From Ophthalmolycus amberensis (taxonomy: Eukaryota; Chordata; Actinopteri; Perciformes; Zoarcidae), in the NCBI GenBank assembly GCA_024529925.1, contig JAFEUB010000791.1, positions 186,001-250,000 of the forward strand: DNA of 64,000 nt, in the 5' to 3' direction. Positions 25,955 to 38,503 of the stretch are shown here, piece by piece. Each line of letters begins with the position of its first letter. The stretch's first letter is position 1. Both the position numbers and the translations under genes were made by a program. The notes under the pieces were generated by a model. It was not told the DNA's origin, searched no databases, and saw only the letters and a program-made list of their open reading frames with translations.

Positions 25955-26400
25955 CAGAATCAGAATCAGCTTTATTGGCCATGTACGCGTACGCATACAT
26001 GGAATTTGGCTCCGGTTTCCACTCCGCTCTCAATGTACATACGCTATTTTACAATAGCAACGAAACATGTGAGAAGTCAGAGTAAATTACGTAATGCTAT
26101 GCGCAAGACAGGATTTTTTAATTCAAACTATCCGCTGAACTTTATTTGTAGTCTTGCTTATTGATGTTGTCGTTGGCACACATGTTGACTATATAGCCGC
26201 CATGGTTTCCACACGTCTTTACTATCACATTTACCCGTTTCCTATAGCTGCAAAAACAACTGTTGCAAATTCTGATTTGGGAGTGCCGAGCCGCTGTCAA
26301 TTTACCTCGAATCTGGGGATTTTGTTTGGGAGCTCCAAAAATGATCGGCAGGTTGAAAAATCCGGGCTTATGTCGTGAATTGTGAACTAGGCATAATAGA
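25955..26400 (+). mobile_element. Inserted sequence with CAGAATCAGAATCAGCTTTATTGGCC head
   Basis: The first hundred bases (CAGAATCAGAATCAGCTTTA then TTGGCC and GGAATTTGGCTCCGGTTTCC) match a retroposon-like repeat seen very often in fish genomes. The remaining 300 bases are not recognised. It lies inside another repeat, which suggests it arrived later. Target-site duplications are not obvious. Confidence 0.45.
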
Positions 26401-26497
26401 CTAATGCGAAGATTGACAACACTCTCATGGTGGTTAGCATAAAGACTGGAAATAGGGAAACAGGCAAGCAAATACACGTACCAGCGCCTCTAAGCAT
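26401..26497 (+). repeat. Right part of the interrupted fold-back fish repeat
   Basis: GAAGATTGACAACACTCTCA, TTAGCATAAAGACTGGAAAT and ACCAGCGCCTCTAAGC are words from the middle and right of the same repeat whose left end is at 25917-25954. About twenty bases expected between the halves are missing or replaced. Confidence 0.5.
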
Positions 26498-29400
26498 CTC
26501 CGGCTGCTGGCAATGGTTTCATATTTAGCGGAAAGACATGAGATGGGGCATGTGATTGTTATGCGACTGTTACCTGGAAAGCTGCAAAATGACTGTGTCA
26601 GGATGATCTATGATCAGGATCCTTGGGGACCCAACAGAACCAAGCCACGAGGAATACCTCAGTGGAGGAAGCACTAACAAGCCTTTGTCTCTGTTCCCAC
26701 ACGACTTTCATCTGGGGATTGAAAGGGATGCTGCATGCAAACAGCACCATGTGCATGAATCTGTGTGTGTGTTAGAGAGGAAGAAACAGTGTGTGTGTGT
26801 GAGCTACAGCGAAGCAGATGGAAAGGGAAAGCTAATGTTGTCAGTGGTTGTGATTGCAGTGTGGTGCCTCGCGCCCTGAGAGCAGGACTGCAGTATAAAG
26901 GTTGATGATGATTGTGCCATTGATTTCTTGGCTCCACAACTTTGGTAAAAGCCTTGAACAAATGTCAGCACAGCAAATCAGTCCAAAACTTTACCAAGCG
27001 CTCTTAAGTGCACCTACATTTGACAAAATACAGAGAATTAACATTCTCAGACAAAACAATCAGAACTTAAGATCCACTTTTTGGAGTGGACCTTCAACCA
27101 CATCACATGATTTTCATTATCACTCTTAATCACTTGAAATGAAAGAAATATTTCCAAGGTCAAGAACGAGATTTCAAGCTCTACTTTTAAGCAAACAGGA
27201 ACTAGAAACCGAGAAAGGCCATAGATGAAATCATTATGCCAAGAAAACAAGCAAAACTCCATCTGTGTTTCAATTGAAAGTTCTGGAAAAAGCTTGTGAG
27301 TGATCCTTGAGTTGCGATTGTTTGTCAAACTATTTTTTTCCCAGTTCAAGAAAGACTCTTTTCCAGCAGCAATCAACCAGAAAAATTATACAGTGTGCCA
27401 TTCAGTCAAGAGAAAAAGCTCAGCTGGTGTTCTTCTTGTTCTCCCTCATCTATATCTCTGTCTGCAGAGTTTACAGTCCTCATTACCCCATGACCAGTTA
27501 TTTCAATTTAGTCTTTTCTCAGTTTTTTTTCAGTCTTTCTTGTGCAAATTACAGTATTATCGAACAATGTAATTGTTCCACCGTATGTTATATTTCTGTT
27601 TTGGGACAGGCACATGTTAATTCATGTTCTTACAGGATTTGTGGAGTTGCTTAGCGACGCAACACCGATTTCCTAGTGTACCACTTCCCTCCTTTCAGGC
27701 CATCGAGAACAAAACGTCTGTATGTTGGTAGAAATTAGTCTGTATTTTATTTTTTTTTCATTTTTCTAGGTTTGTGTGTGAAAGAGAGAAAGAGAATGTG
27801 TTGAATAAGAGGAAGAGGACTGTAGAAAACTGTTCACAACACAGAATCTTAGAGAGTAAGTAACATAACATGGAAGTTGTTCATAGATGTGCCAAGGACG
27901 GGTTAATATCTGCTACCTCAAAAACAAATAATCAGCTGCTGCAGCGGTGTGTGGGTGTCTCAGTGCATACAATTGCATGAAAAAATGTGTGCGTGCTGAA
28001 TAGCTGACATTTTCGACTATTTGTAAAAAGCTTAACAGGTGGGAAATATACTTGCATAGAAAATACCATCGCTTCACAACTTTGTAAATGCTGAAAGAGT
28101 TTGCTGTGCCGAATACAGTTCATACAAAACACTGACCAGCAAGTATGGACTACCAATACAATCCAAAGTAAGCATCACCGCATGTGCAGTTAGATTGTCC
28201 ACACTACTTGGAGGGAAACCCTGAAGAAGGTGGCGCTAAAGGCCATAACATCAAAATAGATTCTCCTCTGGCCATTTTAAGACATTGCACGCTGAGCTTG
28301 TCGAGCTCAGCCATATGTTCATCGGTCTATCTGTATACGTTGTCCCTGCATGTACTTAGGCTCAACTGCAGGAGCTGTTATGAGCTGAATGAAAACGAAT
28401 GACCAAATTCACACGTTGACATATTGTATTCTGGACTCTTTTGTTCTGCCTCAAGTGTGACTCAAATAAATTAAATAGGTCATTTTTCTCTTTCATTTTA
28501 AAAAGCTAAATGGTCGCTAGCATTTTACAGTCACGCACAAACATGACAAGGAGTAAACTCCTGTGGTGTGTGCGTGTGCTTCTTTGGCTCACACACACAC
28601 ACACACACTGAGAGAACAGAACCTGAGAGACCATTTATGTAAATGCAGGTGAACAAAATAATAGGAATGCACCCGAGCGGCATATCCCTGCAGTGCAGCT
28701 CAACTCATAGTTTACTCCAAACAGTGTCAACATTATGAGTCAACATTGGCTTCTTGTTATGGTAGTGGGGGGGGGATATATGTCACAGTGGATATGCAGC
28801 CTGCATGATTGGACAAACACAAGTCCAATAGAAGAGAGTTATTCTTGTTTGTTGAGATGCTTGAAACAGCAATGAGCTGGTGACTCTAGAGATTTACCAA
28901 GGTCAGTGGAATCAGACAGCAAAACAAATACCGCAACAAAATCAGAATTAACCTTCTCTTAGCGGCTACACTGGTCTTTGAACCTACTTCAACTTTGATT
29001 TAGTTTTGCACATATTTGGTGTAGAGGTATGGAATAAATGAGTTCATTTGACTTTATAATGTGTGGGATTTGGAACATATACGTTTAGGCTATAACCGTT
29101 TCTTTTTTTAAATGTTCAATATAATATAAGTACTTAGGTCAGTTCTGCGGACTGTTTGGAGAGACTGACGTCGCTTTCTCTCTTCTTTTAGCTTTGACAT
29201 GCTGACGTGAGACAATTTACACCTTGACCTTTCAGTGACATCACACAAAACAAAATGGAACAATGCTGTTGTGAAAAAAAGCCAAAACTGGCCTCAAAGC
29301 TGGCTTGTACAGCAAAGCTTATTACTACAGGTATATCATACATGCACATTTTAAAAAGAGCATCATAAAAATACTTATATACGCATATATGCTTGCCCTT

Positions 29401-30870
29401 CTGGTAAACATCGATGTTACCTTATGTTTATATTTGCCATCCTCACGCTTCTGTCAACTTCTCATATCATTGGTAGGCTGCAATATCGCATCCAACCCCA
29501 CAGTGAGAAGGGACATAAATGAAAGGATCGGCAGAGCTAAACTTCACAGAGATTAAATATGTCGAAAGCTACCAGATGAGGGTATCACGCAACACCACGA
29601 GATGAGAGCTTGTGTACAAATGTGCTGTGCACACAGTAGTTTGTCAAAATGTTGGTATTTTGATTTCAGACTTCTATCTGATGAAATGTGTGCAACATGG
29701 GATTTTATATTAACATAAAGCTCTACAATAAATGCCCCCTAAATATTTTGGTTTAGATGGAAATATAGAAGCAGCACGTCGTTGTCGTTGCACCCTACAA
29801 GGACTACAAATATTTGAATAGTAAAAGCCAGCACGTGCCAACAAATGGATACTGCATTGCATTATTGAGGATGAAATTAAATAGCAAGCAAGCCAGGATA
29901 TTATGCTTGACCTCATCTTCTCCGGTGCACATATTTGAAATGGAAGAAAAGGAAAGATTGCATTGCTCTCTGTCACATCGTCCCAGCTGGGTGCTTGAAA
30001 GATGGCACACGACAATTTAATCTCAGAGAAAAAAAAAGAGAAAAAAAAGAAACCTGTAAGACATGATTTTATACACCGAGGCTCTTTCCCCCTCTATTCG
30101 TCCTCATTATCATCCTCTCATGACTTAGACAAGGACTTGGCATGAGCTGTGGCCGTAGCATGCCTCAGCACCACGTCAGGAAAGATGTATTAAATCTCTC
30201 TCCCCCATCTTTGGCTCCTAACACATCTCATGTTCCCATCCCTTCGACCTATATGTGTTATGTTGCAAAGAGAGCTATAGGAAGCACACAATGAATGATT
30301 GGCCCAGACTAATAGATCTTACCTTGTTTAAAATGGACATTAGGTTAACAGCTCTATATGCTTGGGGTTTATTGGAATTGAAATTAGTCATGGCAGGTAA
30401 TTAAGGCAGCTTGTCAATGTAATATTTCTTTCCCCCCCACCCCCCACCATTCTCCTCTCAGAGTTGCATTTTGATATCACGGTGCAGCATTGGCCGAGTT
30501 ACTTATTTTCATATTCTGCCCGTGAGCCCAGATGCCCCAGGGATCTAACAGATTATGCAGAAGAACTGTGCAGAAAAGAAGCATTTTTAGTATTGATGGA
30601 GGAAAAATGAGGAGGCCATATCTGCATTTATTTCACCCCACCTGAGTGCCTTTTCTCCTTCTTATGCGTGCATATGTGGCATGTGTGGTTGTGTGTGCTA
30701 GTACAACCATATATACTGCATGCAAAGCAACTCTGCGTCTTTGTGATTTGTGTGCATGGTTATCCTTGTGTGTGTGCTTTCGTGCATGCAAGGTGATGTG
30801 AGTGTGAACCCATTCCACCTGCATTAAATGCATTTTATTCAATGATTCCTCTCTCTCACACGCACACACA

Positions 30871-30871
<1 letters not shown>

Positions 30872-30903
<32 letters not shown>
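30872..30903. repeat. (CA)16 microsatellite
   Basis: An uninterrupted CA run with CA-rich, slightly impure flanks on both sides. Confidence 0.96.
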
Positions 30904-30905
<2 letters not shown>

Positions 30906-31424
30906 ATGCACGCACACTTGCTTCCAAGAGCCTCTTCAATGTGAAAACTACAGATAAAACAGTTCCCACCAGCCATACACTAAAATGCCGTGGCATTAGG
31001 TGTCCTTTAGCCTGCCCCAGTGCTTCAGTACATATGTTCCTCTATTCACTGCTCCATGGATAAAATGGAGGCACCATAAATGAAGACGTTTATATGTTTA
31101 ATAATTACCCTCCTTATTTCATTTTTTCCCAAACTAAATATTCCTCTGCTTGAAATTGAGCAGCTAATGACCACACAGTGGCAACTGGGGACATGTGTGA
31201 GTGTGTGTGACTGTCACAAGGGAGGGAAGAGGAGTCACTCTGCAGAGTAGTGTAATTAGCAAGACTGCTTTACATTTGGCACACACGCAGTCATATGCAC
31301 ACAAAAGTTATTTAATTACTGTCTGGCATTGTTGTGCCATGGCGTTTACAATGTGGAGCTCATTAATTTAGAATTCCCTTGAAGGACTCCCAAACCAAAT
31401 GCACATTAAATGCTGTTTTTGTGA

Positions 31425-31620
31425 CTTTTGTAACCATGACCACTACATGCCTAACCCCAACCTTTAACCAAACCTCAACCAAAAAACTAATCTCACCATG
31501 TGGGGACCAGACCTTTATCCCCAAAAGGGAGGGAACGTCCCCATTATGTGACTGTGTGAAAAGATGAATGTCCCCATAACATGACTGATACAACAACGCA
31601 CAAACCCATACACACACATT
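31425..31620 (+). repeat. Teleost repeat with CCCCA-rich words
   Basis: ATGCCTAACCCCAACCTTTA followed by ACCAAACCTCAACC, then CATGTGGGGACCAGACCTTT and GTCCCCATTATGTGACTG, resemble a dispersed fish repeat that usually ends in a CA microsatellite, as this one does (CATACACACACA near 31610). Its assignment rests on recalled wording only. Confidence 0.45.
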
Positions 31621-33428
31621 TTTTTCTTCAGTATAACTGTATCAGATCGTGGGTCTTTCAGGTCAGGCACAGATACAAATCAGTCACGGGGAATACAGTG
31701 TAAGGTGGCTTTCTCTGGGTCAGTGCGAGAATCGTGTCAGGGCGATAGTGAGGGCTCTGGGGTGGTAAAGTGGTATTATCATGATAGCGGGCTCAACGGT
31801 TTCTGGTGGGACAGCAAAGAGAAACTCTATCCAATGGGAATGGATGAATAAGCCATGAAGCCCGGCAGCAGAGGCACTGGTCTGAGATAATGTAGCCTTG
31901 CTATGGGTAAACCTCTGATGCACGTACATGTGCACGCCAGCACACTTACACAAGCATACAAATTCATATCAAAATCAAATCTCAAACTGTGCAGTAGAAC
32001 TGGGTCATAGAGTGCCTCTCCTACTGAGTGTATGACGTTTTAGCAATAACAAGAAGAGCAAAAGGGGAACTACAGCATGAGACTGAGAGGGCAAGAGGCT
32101 GAACGCAAAGCTTTCAGCAAGGCTGAAATCGAAAGTGTGTCAGTAATTTGGCACACACATTCTTAGGCTTTATATTCGTAATGTGCCACTAAATACACTT
32201 CTGTGCATTGTATGCGCATTTTCATATTGCCTATTGTCCCATCACTATATTCTTTTGTGGTTGGGTGACGGAGGCTCACCTCCCTTTTTGGAGATAATAA
32301 TCTTTCCTCCCATGTGTATACATAGCATGCATTATTGAGAGACCTCTGCAGTGCTGACATCCTTCCAGCTCCTGTAGCACAGCGGCTGTGTTGTTGGTCC
32401 CTAGTCCTCATTTTAACCGTGCTAGATTTAGAAATGTGCGTGCTTGCAAAGTAAGCCAAACTCTTCACCGGAGGTAGAAGCAGGTACAACCTTTTTCAGG
32501 TTATTCAGTACAAAACAAAAACAATGTCTACAGGGCTTAGAAAGAAGCAGGATAAAACTTGCAAATGTATGTGAATTTATTTCTCGTTTGAGATTGAAAT
32601 AAAACAAAATCAAGAACAAATGAAATGAAAAATTAAAAATCCCTTGTTACATTGCTATCATTAGCATTACCACCTAAATACTTCTGACTTATTCTGGCTC
32701 TGTGATGCATCACTCAGCTACGATGTGGAAGCACTTCTCAGGTACAGTAGCTCCTTCATTGTGTGTGAATAATGGCCACAAAGGAATCAGGCAAGGACTC
32801 CGAGCCCATATAACACACAACCGGAGAGAGATTTACTACAAGCTCCGAGCAGTTCACAGGGCAGAGGCAGCATGCTGCAGTATGTGACGGCATATTTGGT
32901 GTGGCGGACGGTTAATTGTGATTACAGATACAAATAACAATATAAGATGATTATCACAACCTCATTAATATACTCTCAGCTCCTTGGAGCATTTTAGCAT
33001 CTTTCAGCTCATTATTTAGTTTTTACTGTTGAACATATCCTCATTCAACAGTATGGTCTCTTTCAAAAAGTAAATCCTTGTTTTTTGGTGTGTTTTCCTA
33101 CAAATGTCCAGCAAAACACATCCATTTCTGCTCCATACATGCATACAGTCTTTTTAAAGCAAACTTCACAGGAAACAACTTTTGTTGATGATTTCAGCGT
33201 TGACACTCATTCCCAGACATTCAAAGAGACTGTATCCTTTAAATAGAATTTCGTGATTTTGAAGATTACAGAAGTATCATTAGGCAAACTTGAACTGTCT
33301 TTGTGTGCTGACTAAACAAATCATCGATAATTCCCTTTAAATCTGTTTTCTGCTCTTTGATTAGTAAAAGGTCCAGATTTCAATGAAACTACTCAATTCT
33401 CAATCCAGCCTTTTATTTCTGTTGCAAC

Positions 33429-33452
33429 TGTGTGTGTGTGTGTGTGTGTGTG
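33429..33452. repeat. (TG)12 microsatellite
   Basis: An uninterrupted TG run in the intron between exons C and D. Confidence 0.96.
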
Positions 33453-34764
33453 TTGTATTGCAGGTGTGTCGGTGATGCTTTTGTTTGTATGATGTTGACT
33501 GTGAGCATCTGAGTGTTCTTTTTGGTTGTGTGAGAATACAGAAAGGTAAGATTTCCTTATCCTCTCTTCAAGGGCTCATGGTGCCTGTAAAAGACAGATT
33601 TTCACAAGAACTGAGTCCATGTATCTGACACTCCCACAAAGTGACACTGTCGGCCACCTCAAAAAAAAAAAAAGGTGACCCAAATCAAACCGCGAATACA
33701 GGAAACAAAAACAATACGTGACTAACATCCTAACCAGTTAAACATGAAAGCGAGCGTAAGACCCGAGAGAGGGGCTGAAATGCAGAAAGAATTCATGGGA
33801 AAAAGAAATGAGCTTTGAGGTGGACATCGCTGTAGCAAAGTGAACTTTACTGAAGAGTCAAAGTAAAAGCAGAAGTCACATACACACACTGGCGCTGGTC
33901 AAATACCAATTTCCTCTCTACATATGCCCAGCACCAACGTTAATCTAGAGCGTATGAAGAGAAGTTGGTCAAAGTCATATTGGTTTTGAGATTCACAGAA
34001 GGGAATCAATCCCTGCCGCGTGGAGATAACAGCAGTCCCTTATTCCCTCTGCTGAGCGAAGTCAACTCAAATGAACTGACTTTTTGCAACAGCTAACCGG
34101 GTGGGGATTAGAACACTAGTAAAATGAAGAATCTCTTCCTTAACGGGACGAAATAATTGCAGTCCTGTCCATGTCGGTGCTGCAGCATCGGAGCTGCTTG
34201 GTCGGCGGAACTAATTTGAACTGTGAATCACAGGCTCGTCCACAGGTCGTACAGCCCAGAGTGAATGCTCATGAAGAGCTGCTCATCTTTGAAATACTGT
34301 CTCAGTGGATAAACCAACAAGCAAACAGCATATCAAATCAAAAGAAGTTCCCTCTGTGTGTCTGTATGTGTAATGCATGCATCGCTGTGCAGTGTTAACA
34401 CATTTGAGCTGCGACAGCACCACACCGGCAGCAGCTCCTCAGGCCATAAGAACTTTGTGCATGTCTGTTTTGTATTTTAAATACGGTACCTGCATTATTT
34501 AGCACAGTACAGGTTTTAAACTATCGTGCTTGAATAATCTGTTAAACAGAACTACAAAGTGCTTTTATTTCATGCATTTACTTTACTTAAAAACCGACTG
34601 TTCTTCTTTGTTTTCATTGAATAATTTAAAGGCCTGAAGAAGTCAAATCAACCATTTATTCAGAAGGAAAAAAAGCAAATATTGAGGCTACGTCTGAAAA
34701 AATCAATATGATTTGAGTGGCAGAAATATGGGTTCGGGTTTCTTATTCAGTTTCTTAATCATTT

Positions 34765-34830
34765 CGGGACCCTTCTGATTTATTGTCAGACCCTTTTTGG
34801 GAGTGCCGACCCATACTTTGAGAATCACTG
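34765..34830 (-). mobile_element. hAT-like transposon end
   Basis: Read on the minus strand this begins CAGTGATTCTCAAAGTATGG and continues GTCGGCACTCCC. This is a diverged version of the CAGTGGTTCTCAAA terminus common to many hAT nonautonomous elements. The other end is not found, so the length is uncertain. Confidence 0.35.
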
Positions 34831-37060
34831 AAAAACTGATGAATATCTAGCCTTTGGTACGTGTAGGTGGAGAAAGCTATAGTGATACTGACAGGAACCT
34901 CTGAATACTGAAGCAAACGACATTTTATGAAAAACTGATTTTTCAAAGCATTGTGGCAGAATTCCAAGTATGATGGGAGAACTTCCAGTTATCCTCAGGA
35001 ATAAATAAAACACTAGCGAACAACAAAATGAGCCAGAAACACAAGTGTGACTCCAGGGGAGTAAAATGACAAGTCTCTGTTGATCAGCAGCAAGACCAAC
35101 TCCCGCATAAAAGTGTGCATGCAAACAAACAAATGTACAAACTCACAGGGGTGCAGGGGGGGTGGGGGGGCTGTTATTTATTTTCTTACTGCAGCTCATA
35201 TAGTCAATCATGCAAGATACAATTATAGCTAGAGACATGGGATCACCTCCAGGAAATGAAAAGCATAACAAAAGAGAGTAGGAAAGGAAAAAAAACATTG
35301 CCAAAGGGGAATATTTTCAGACACAAATATGAGAGAAAAGGACATTCAGTTTGAAAATACAAACAGGAGAGATGAAGACCATTTATTGCTGCACTCTGTA
35401 TGCAAACATGCCAGATGATGAAATATGTGTTTGAGTGCTGTGTTGTTGAGTTCAACTACTTAATGAATCAGCTTAAAGTGAATGAATCAGGATGGTTGTG
35501 TACGTATTTCCAATGCAGTGGCTGCCATGGCTGTAGTCAACTAAAGTATGAGGTCAGTTAAAGTCTGGACCTCTGTAATTATGTTCTTTAAAAAAACAAC
35601 AACAACACTGTCCTTCTGCATCTCAATGACGTGAAACAGCTCGAGACTGACGGCAATACGACAGCTATCAATGCGGGGGGAGACTACGGCGGCGAGGATG
35701 TGCTGGGGGAGGGGAATGGAGAAGGCAGAGCGTGTGGCAGCCACCGTTGTGTCTCCAGTGCGATCTGTGCACCTGACAGCACAGTCGGGTTCACTGCAGT
35801 GATTTTACACAGAAAAAAATATATATGAAAACTAAAATTGTGATTATACGCACAGTATAAGAGGATATGATGAAAACTATTGACGCTCTGTTATGCAATT
35901 TTTAAACAGGTGATCAGTTGCCTACGTGGTTGACGTTAAAATGACTCAGTATCGTGATGCTTAATATCGGAGAACGGCAAGCCAGACTTTCCTGAATCCT
36001 GCCACCTGCCACATACTGGCATCTCTTGAGTGTCAACAGCATACAGTCTAGTCCTCTTATTTGAGATTTAACATTAGTTTTAATGAATGAGTATGAGTCA
36101 AGCATGTAAATGCAGTGTATTCTGTATATGTTCCTCATTCCCTGAAGCAGCAAGTATTTACACAATTATCCCAAAAACATTTTCAACTAATGCATGAGTT
36201 GCACTTGGCATCATTGCGAGAGTCAATCCTCTCACCAAACACCAACTTATAAGATAACTAAACCTACCAGCAACATACCATTTCACGCTTGTCAAGCCTC
36301 GGCCGCCATTTATTTATAGACACAAATCATATGTATTAGCAATAATGTCAAGCGCTTCATGAGAAGGACGCACCATTAATCATGTTCAGGAGCACAGCTT
36401 ATGTGTTGCTTGTATCAATTCGTCCTCCGAGAGGAAAACGACAAATCTTCTTTGTGGCAAAATCCCTAATTATATCTTCAGTGTTCTGTCTTTAAGGACG
36501 CTAGTGCTCTTATGCAAGAAGATAAGACGGGATAGTAGGAGCTCTAAAGAATAAAGCTCTTACTATCCCTTCTTTTTCTGTTGGCTTCCATACTGTAGCT
36601 TGATTGACATCCAAGCTCATGACCTTTATACAGCACATGTACATGCAGCCCAATCATTAGAAAAAAATGAATTCTTCATAATTAATCAAATGTTTTTGCC
36701 CTCCTTTCAAACAATACACGTGTTCCTATTCATTGCATTCATTTCACTACCTCTGAGAAATTACACATTTCCCCACCCCCATTTACAAGAGAAAAACAGA
36801 TCAGAGTGCTGTATTCCCACACGCTAACAGAACACCTCTGATACAAACAACTCTGGCAGCTACTGCAACATTCCTGAAACTGCTGTTGCAACATCTGCAG
36901 GCAGGTTTCTTTTCCCCAACTCATCTTAGTTTGATTTCTAAGTTGTTCTGTCAGTTCTTGTGTGAAGACGCATACTCTTTGGACTCCGAAGTCTGGATTT
37001 TATTTAGCCTGGAGGGACACAGAGAGCGACGAACAGAGTACGACAGAAACATGCACTCAC

Positions 37061-37140
37061 CTGAGACTCAAGGTCAGTCGTTCATCCTTAGCCCTCAGCA
37101 GATCGCCTACTGAGAAGGTGGCACTGCCCAGGAAGCTGCT
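37061..37140 (-). CDS. inpp4b: inpp4b exon C (C2 domain, 26 codons plus 2 bases)
   Basis: An 80-base exon begins in phase 0 and ends with two bases of an arginine codon. It reads SSFLGSATFSVGDLLRAKDE and then RLTLSL. The pattern FLG-A-F-VG-LL-K followed by L-LSLR is the C2 strand pair found as FLGYASFKVGELL in human INPP4B (recalled). The acceptor lies after a T/C-rich tract ending TTCTACAG, and the donor is GTGAGT. Its first serine follows directly on exon B's last serine. That skips about 17 residues that I recall in the mammalian protein at this point. The sequence here resembles INPP4A in being shorter. Confidence 0.93.
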
Positions 37141-37375
37141 CTGTAGAACCAGACAAGGGAAGAAACAAAAAATAGGCGGTTAACATGGGGCAAAGTATTT
37201 CAGCAGCAAGTAAACTGTTAAAAGATGAAACAATAAAAAAAGAAACCGCTGAATAACTCGTTTCTTCAGGCATGATGTGAATAGGGGGTGTCAGCACACA
37301 AGAACTGGGTCATGGAGATAGAGGTAGGGGACGAGCCCATCAATAAAGAAGAGCGATGATCGACATTCGTAGAAA

Positions 37376-37406
37376 ACACACACACACACACACGCACACA
37401 CACACA
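37376..37406. repeat. (CA)n microsatellite with one CG break
   Basis: A CA run broken once by CGCA, about 240 bases upstream of the exon C acceptor in the direction of transcription. In the transcript it reads as UG. Confidence 0.95.
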
Positions 37407-37947
37407 GAAAAGTCCTGCACCTGCAAGTAACATCATTAACATGCTAGCTGATGCTGCAGGAGGGAAGGACTAAGACCGTGCCAAGGACACAAGCTGCTGC
37501 GAACAAAGCTAAAACACAGAGTTGGTAATTAACAACAGGTACAAAGGTGATTCCACATGTTTCATCATACGGGGTAAAAACGATCTTAATTAAAGTATCC
37601 GCAGCCTGTTCACACTCTCCTCTGAGATACTGAGATGCTACAGTATTACTTACAGCCCTTTTATCCACCAAATTCAGATTTTTTTATTTACATTTGTAAG
37701 CTTTTACAATAGTGCCAGTGATGGCTCTGCAAACAGGTGATTTGTGTCTTTCCCCCGAATGTTGCTTAAGATAGCTGCCAAAGGCTGCACCTTGCCTCTA
37801 GAGATGAAAACACAAGTGTGTCGGCTGTTGAAAGGAATCCAAATGTGTTGAGAGTTGAGGTGTTTCAGGTATTGTAAGGAAACACCGGAAAACTTCCACA
37901 CATTCGATACATTTCTACTCTCCTCACACAAAACAGAGCACAAGTTT

Positions 37948-38503
37948 GATATACCGGATCAGTATCGGGCCTGCGAGTCCCGACTAGTGCTGCAGGTAAC
38001 AACCATTTTGTCATTAATCTGCAGACCATTTCCTCACTTCATTGATCCAAAGTTTTGTCGATAAACTATCTGAAAATAATGGAAATCCCCACTATAACTT
38101 TCCGGATTCTTTATTTTATCAGTCCAAACCCAAAGATATCCAGTTTACTATTATTTATGACCAAAGAAAAGCTACAAAACATATTCTTTGAGAGGCCAAA
38201 GCCAGAGTATGGTTGGCACATTTACTTAAAAAATGAGGACAATTACTCCTATTTCGACTTATCGATTAATCGACTTTCAGCTCAAGCCTCGACAATACAA
38301 ATATTATTAGTTACCGGTATTTATTCAGTCACAAAATGCCACCAACATATTTTACACAATCGTCCCTGACTTCATGTCACCTTTCATAAAAATGACTCTA
38401 ATGATTCTAATGAGAAGACTGGTATCGAATCTGGATCATGAGCAGATACCCGGAGTTGAAGTATCAGGAGAGAAACACTTGGATTGATGCATCTCTACAG
38501 TGA
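37948..38503. mobile_element. Composite repeat: hAT-like ends around another fish repeat
   Basis: The inner part (about 37984-38292) carries GTGCTGCAGGTAACAACCAT, CCAAACCCAAAGATATCCAG, TTTACTATTATTTATGACCA and ATCGATTAATCGAC, a word order I know well from a teleost repeat. Around it, CCGGATCAGTATCGGGCC on the left, and TGGTATCGAATCTGGATC with TTGATGCATCTCTAC on the right (38409-38503), fit an element whose terminus is TAGGGATGCACCGAT. This suggests an insertion within an older transposon, or two neighbours. Confidence 0.5.

Larger units (their letters stand above)
19512..37060 (-). other. Intron between exons C and D
   Basis: This 17549-base intron contains a 13-base G run at 20156-20168, a decayed L2-type LINE 3' end (24605-25415), a nested pair of fish repeats (25917-26497), a repeat of the fish CCCCACA-rich kind (31425-31620), CA/TG microsatellites (30872-30903 and 33429-33452) and a hAT-like end (34765-34830). 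No exon is convincing. Long stretches such as 20700-24500, 26500-30800 and 32000-34700 show nothing I can name. Confidence 0.8.
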
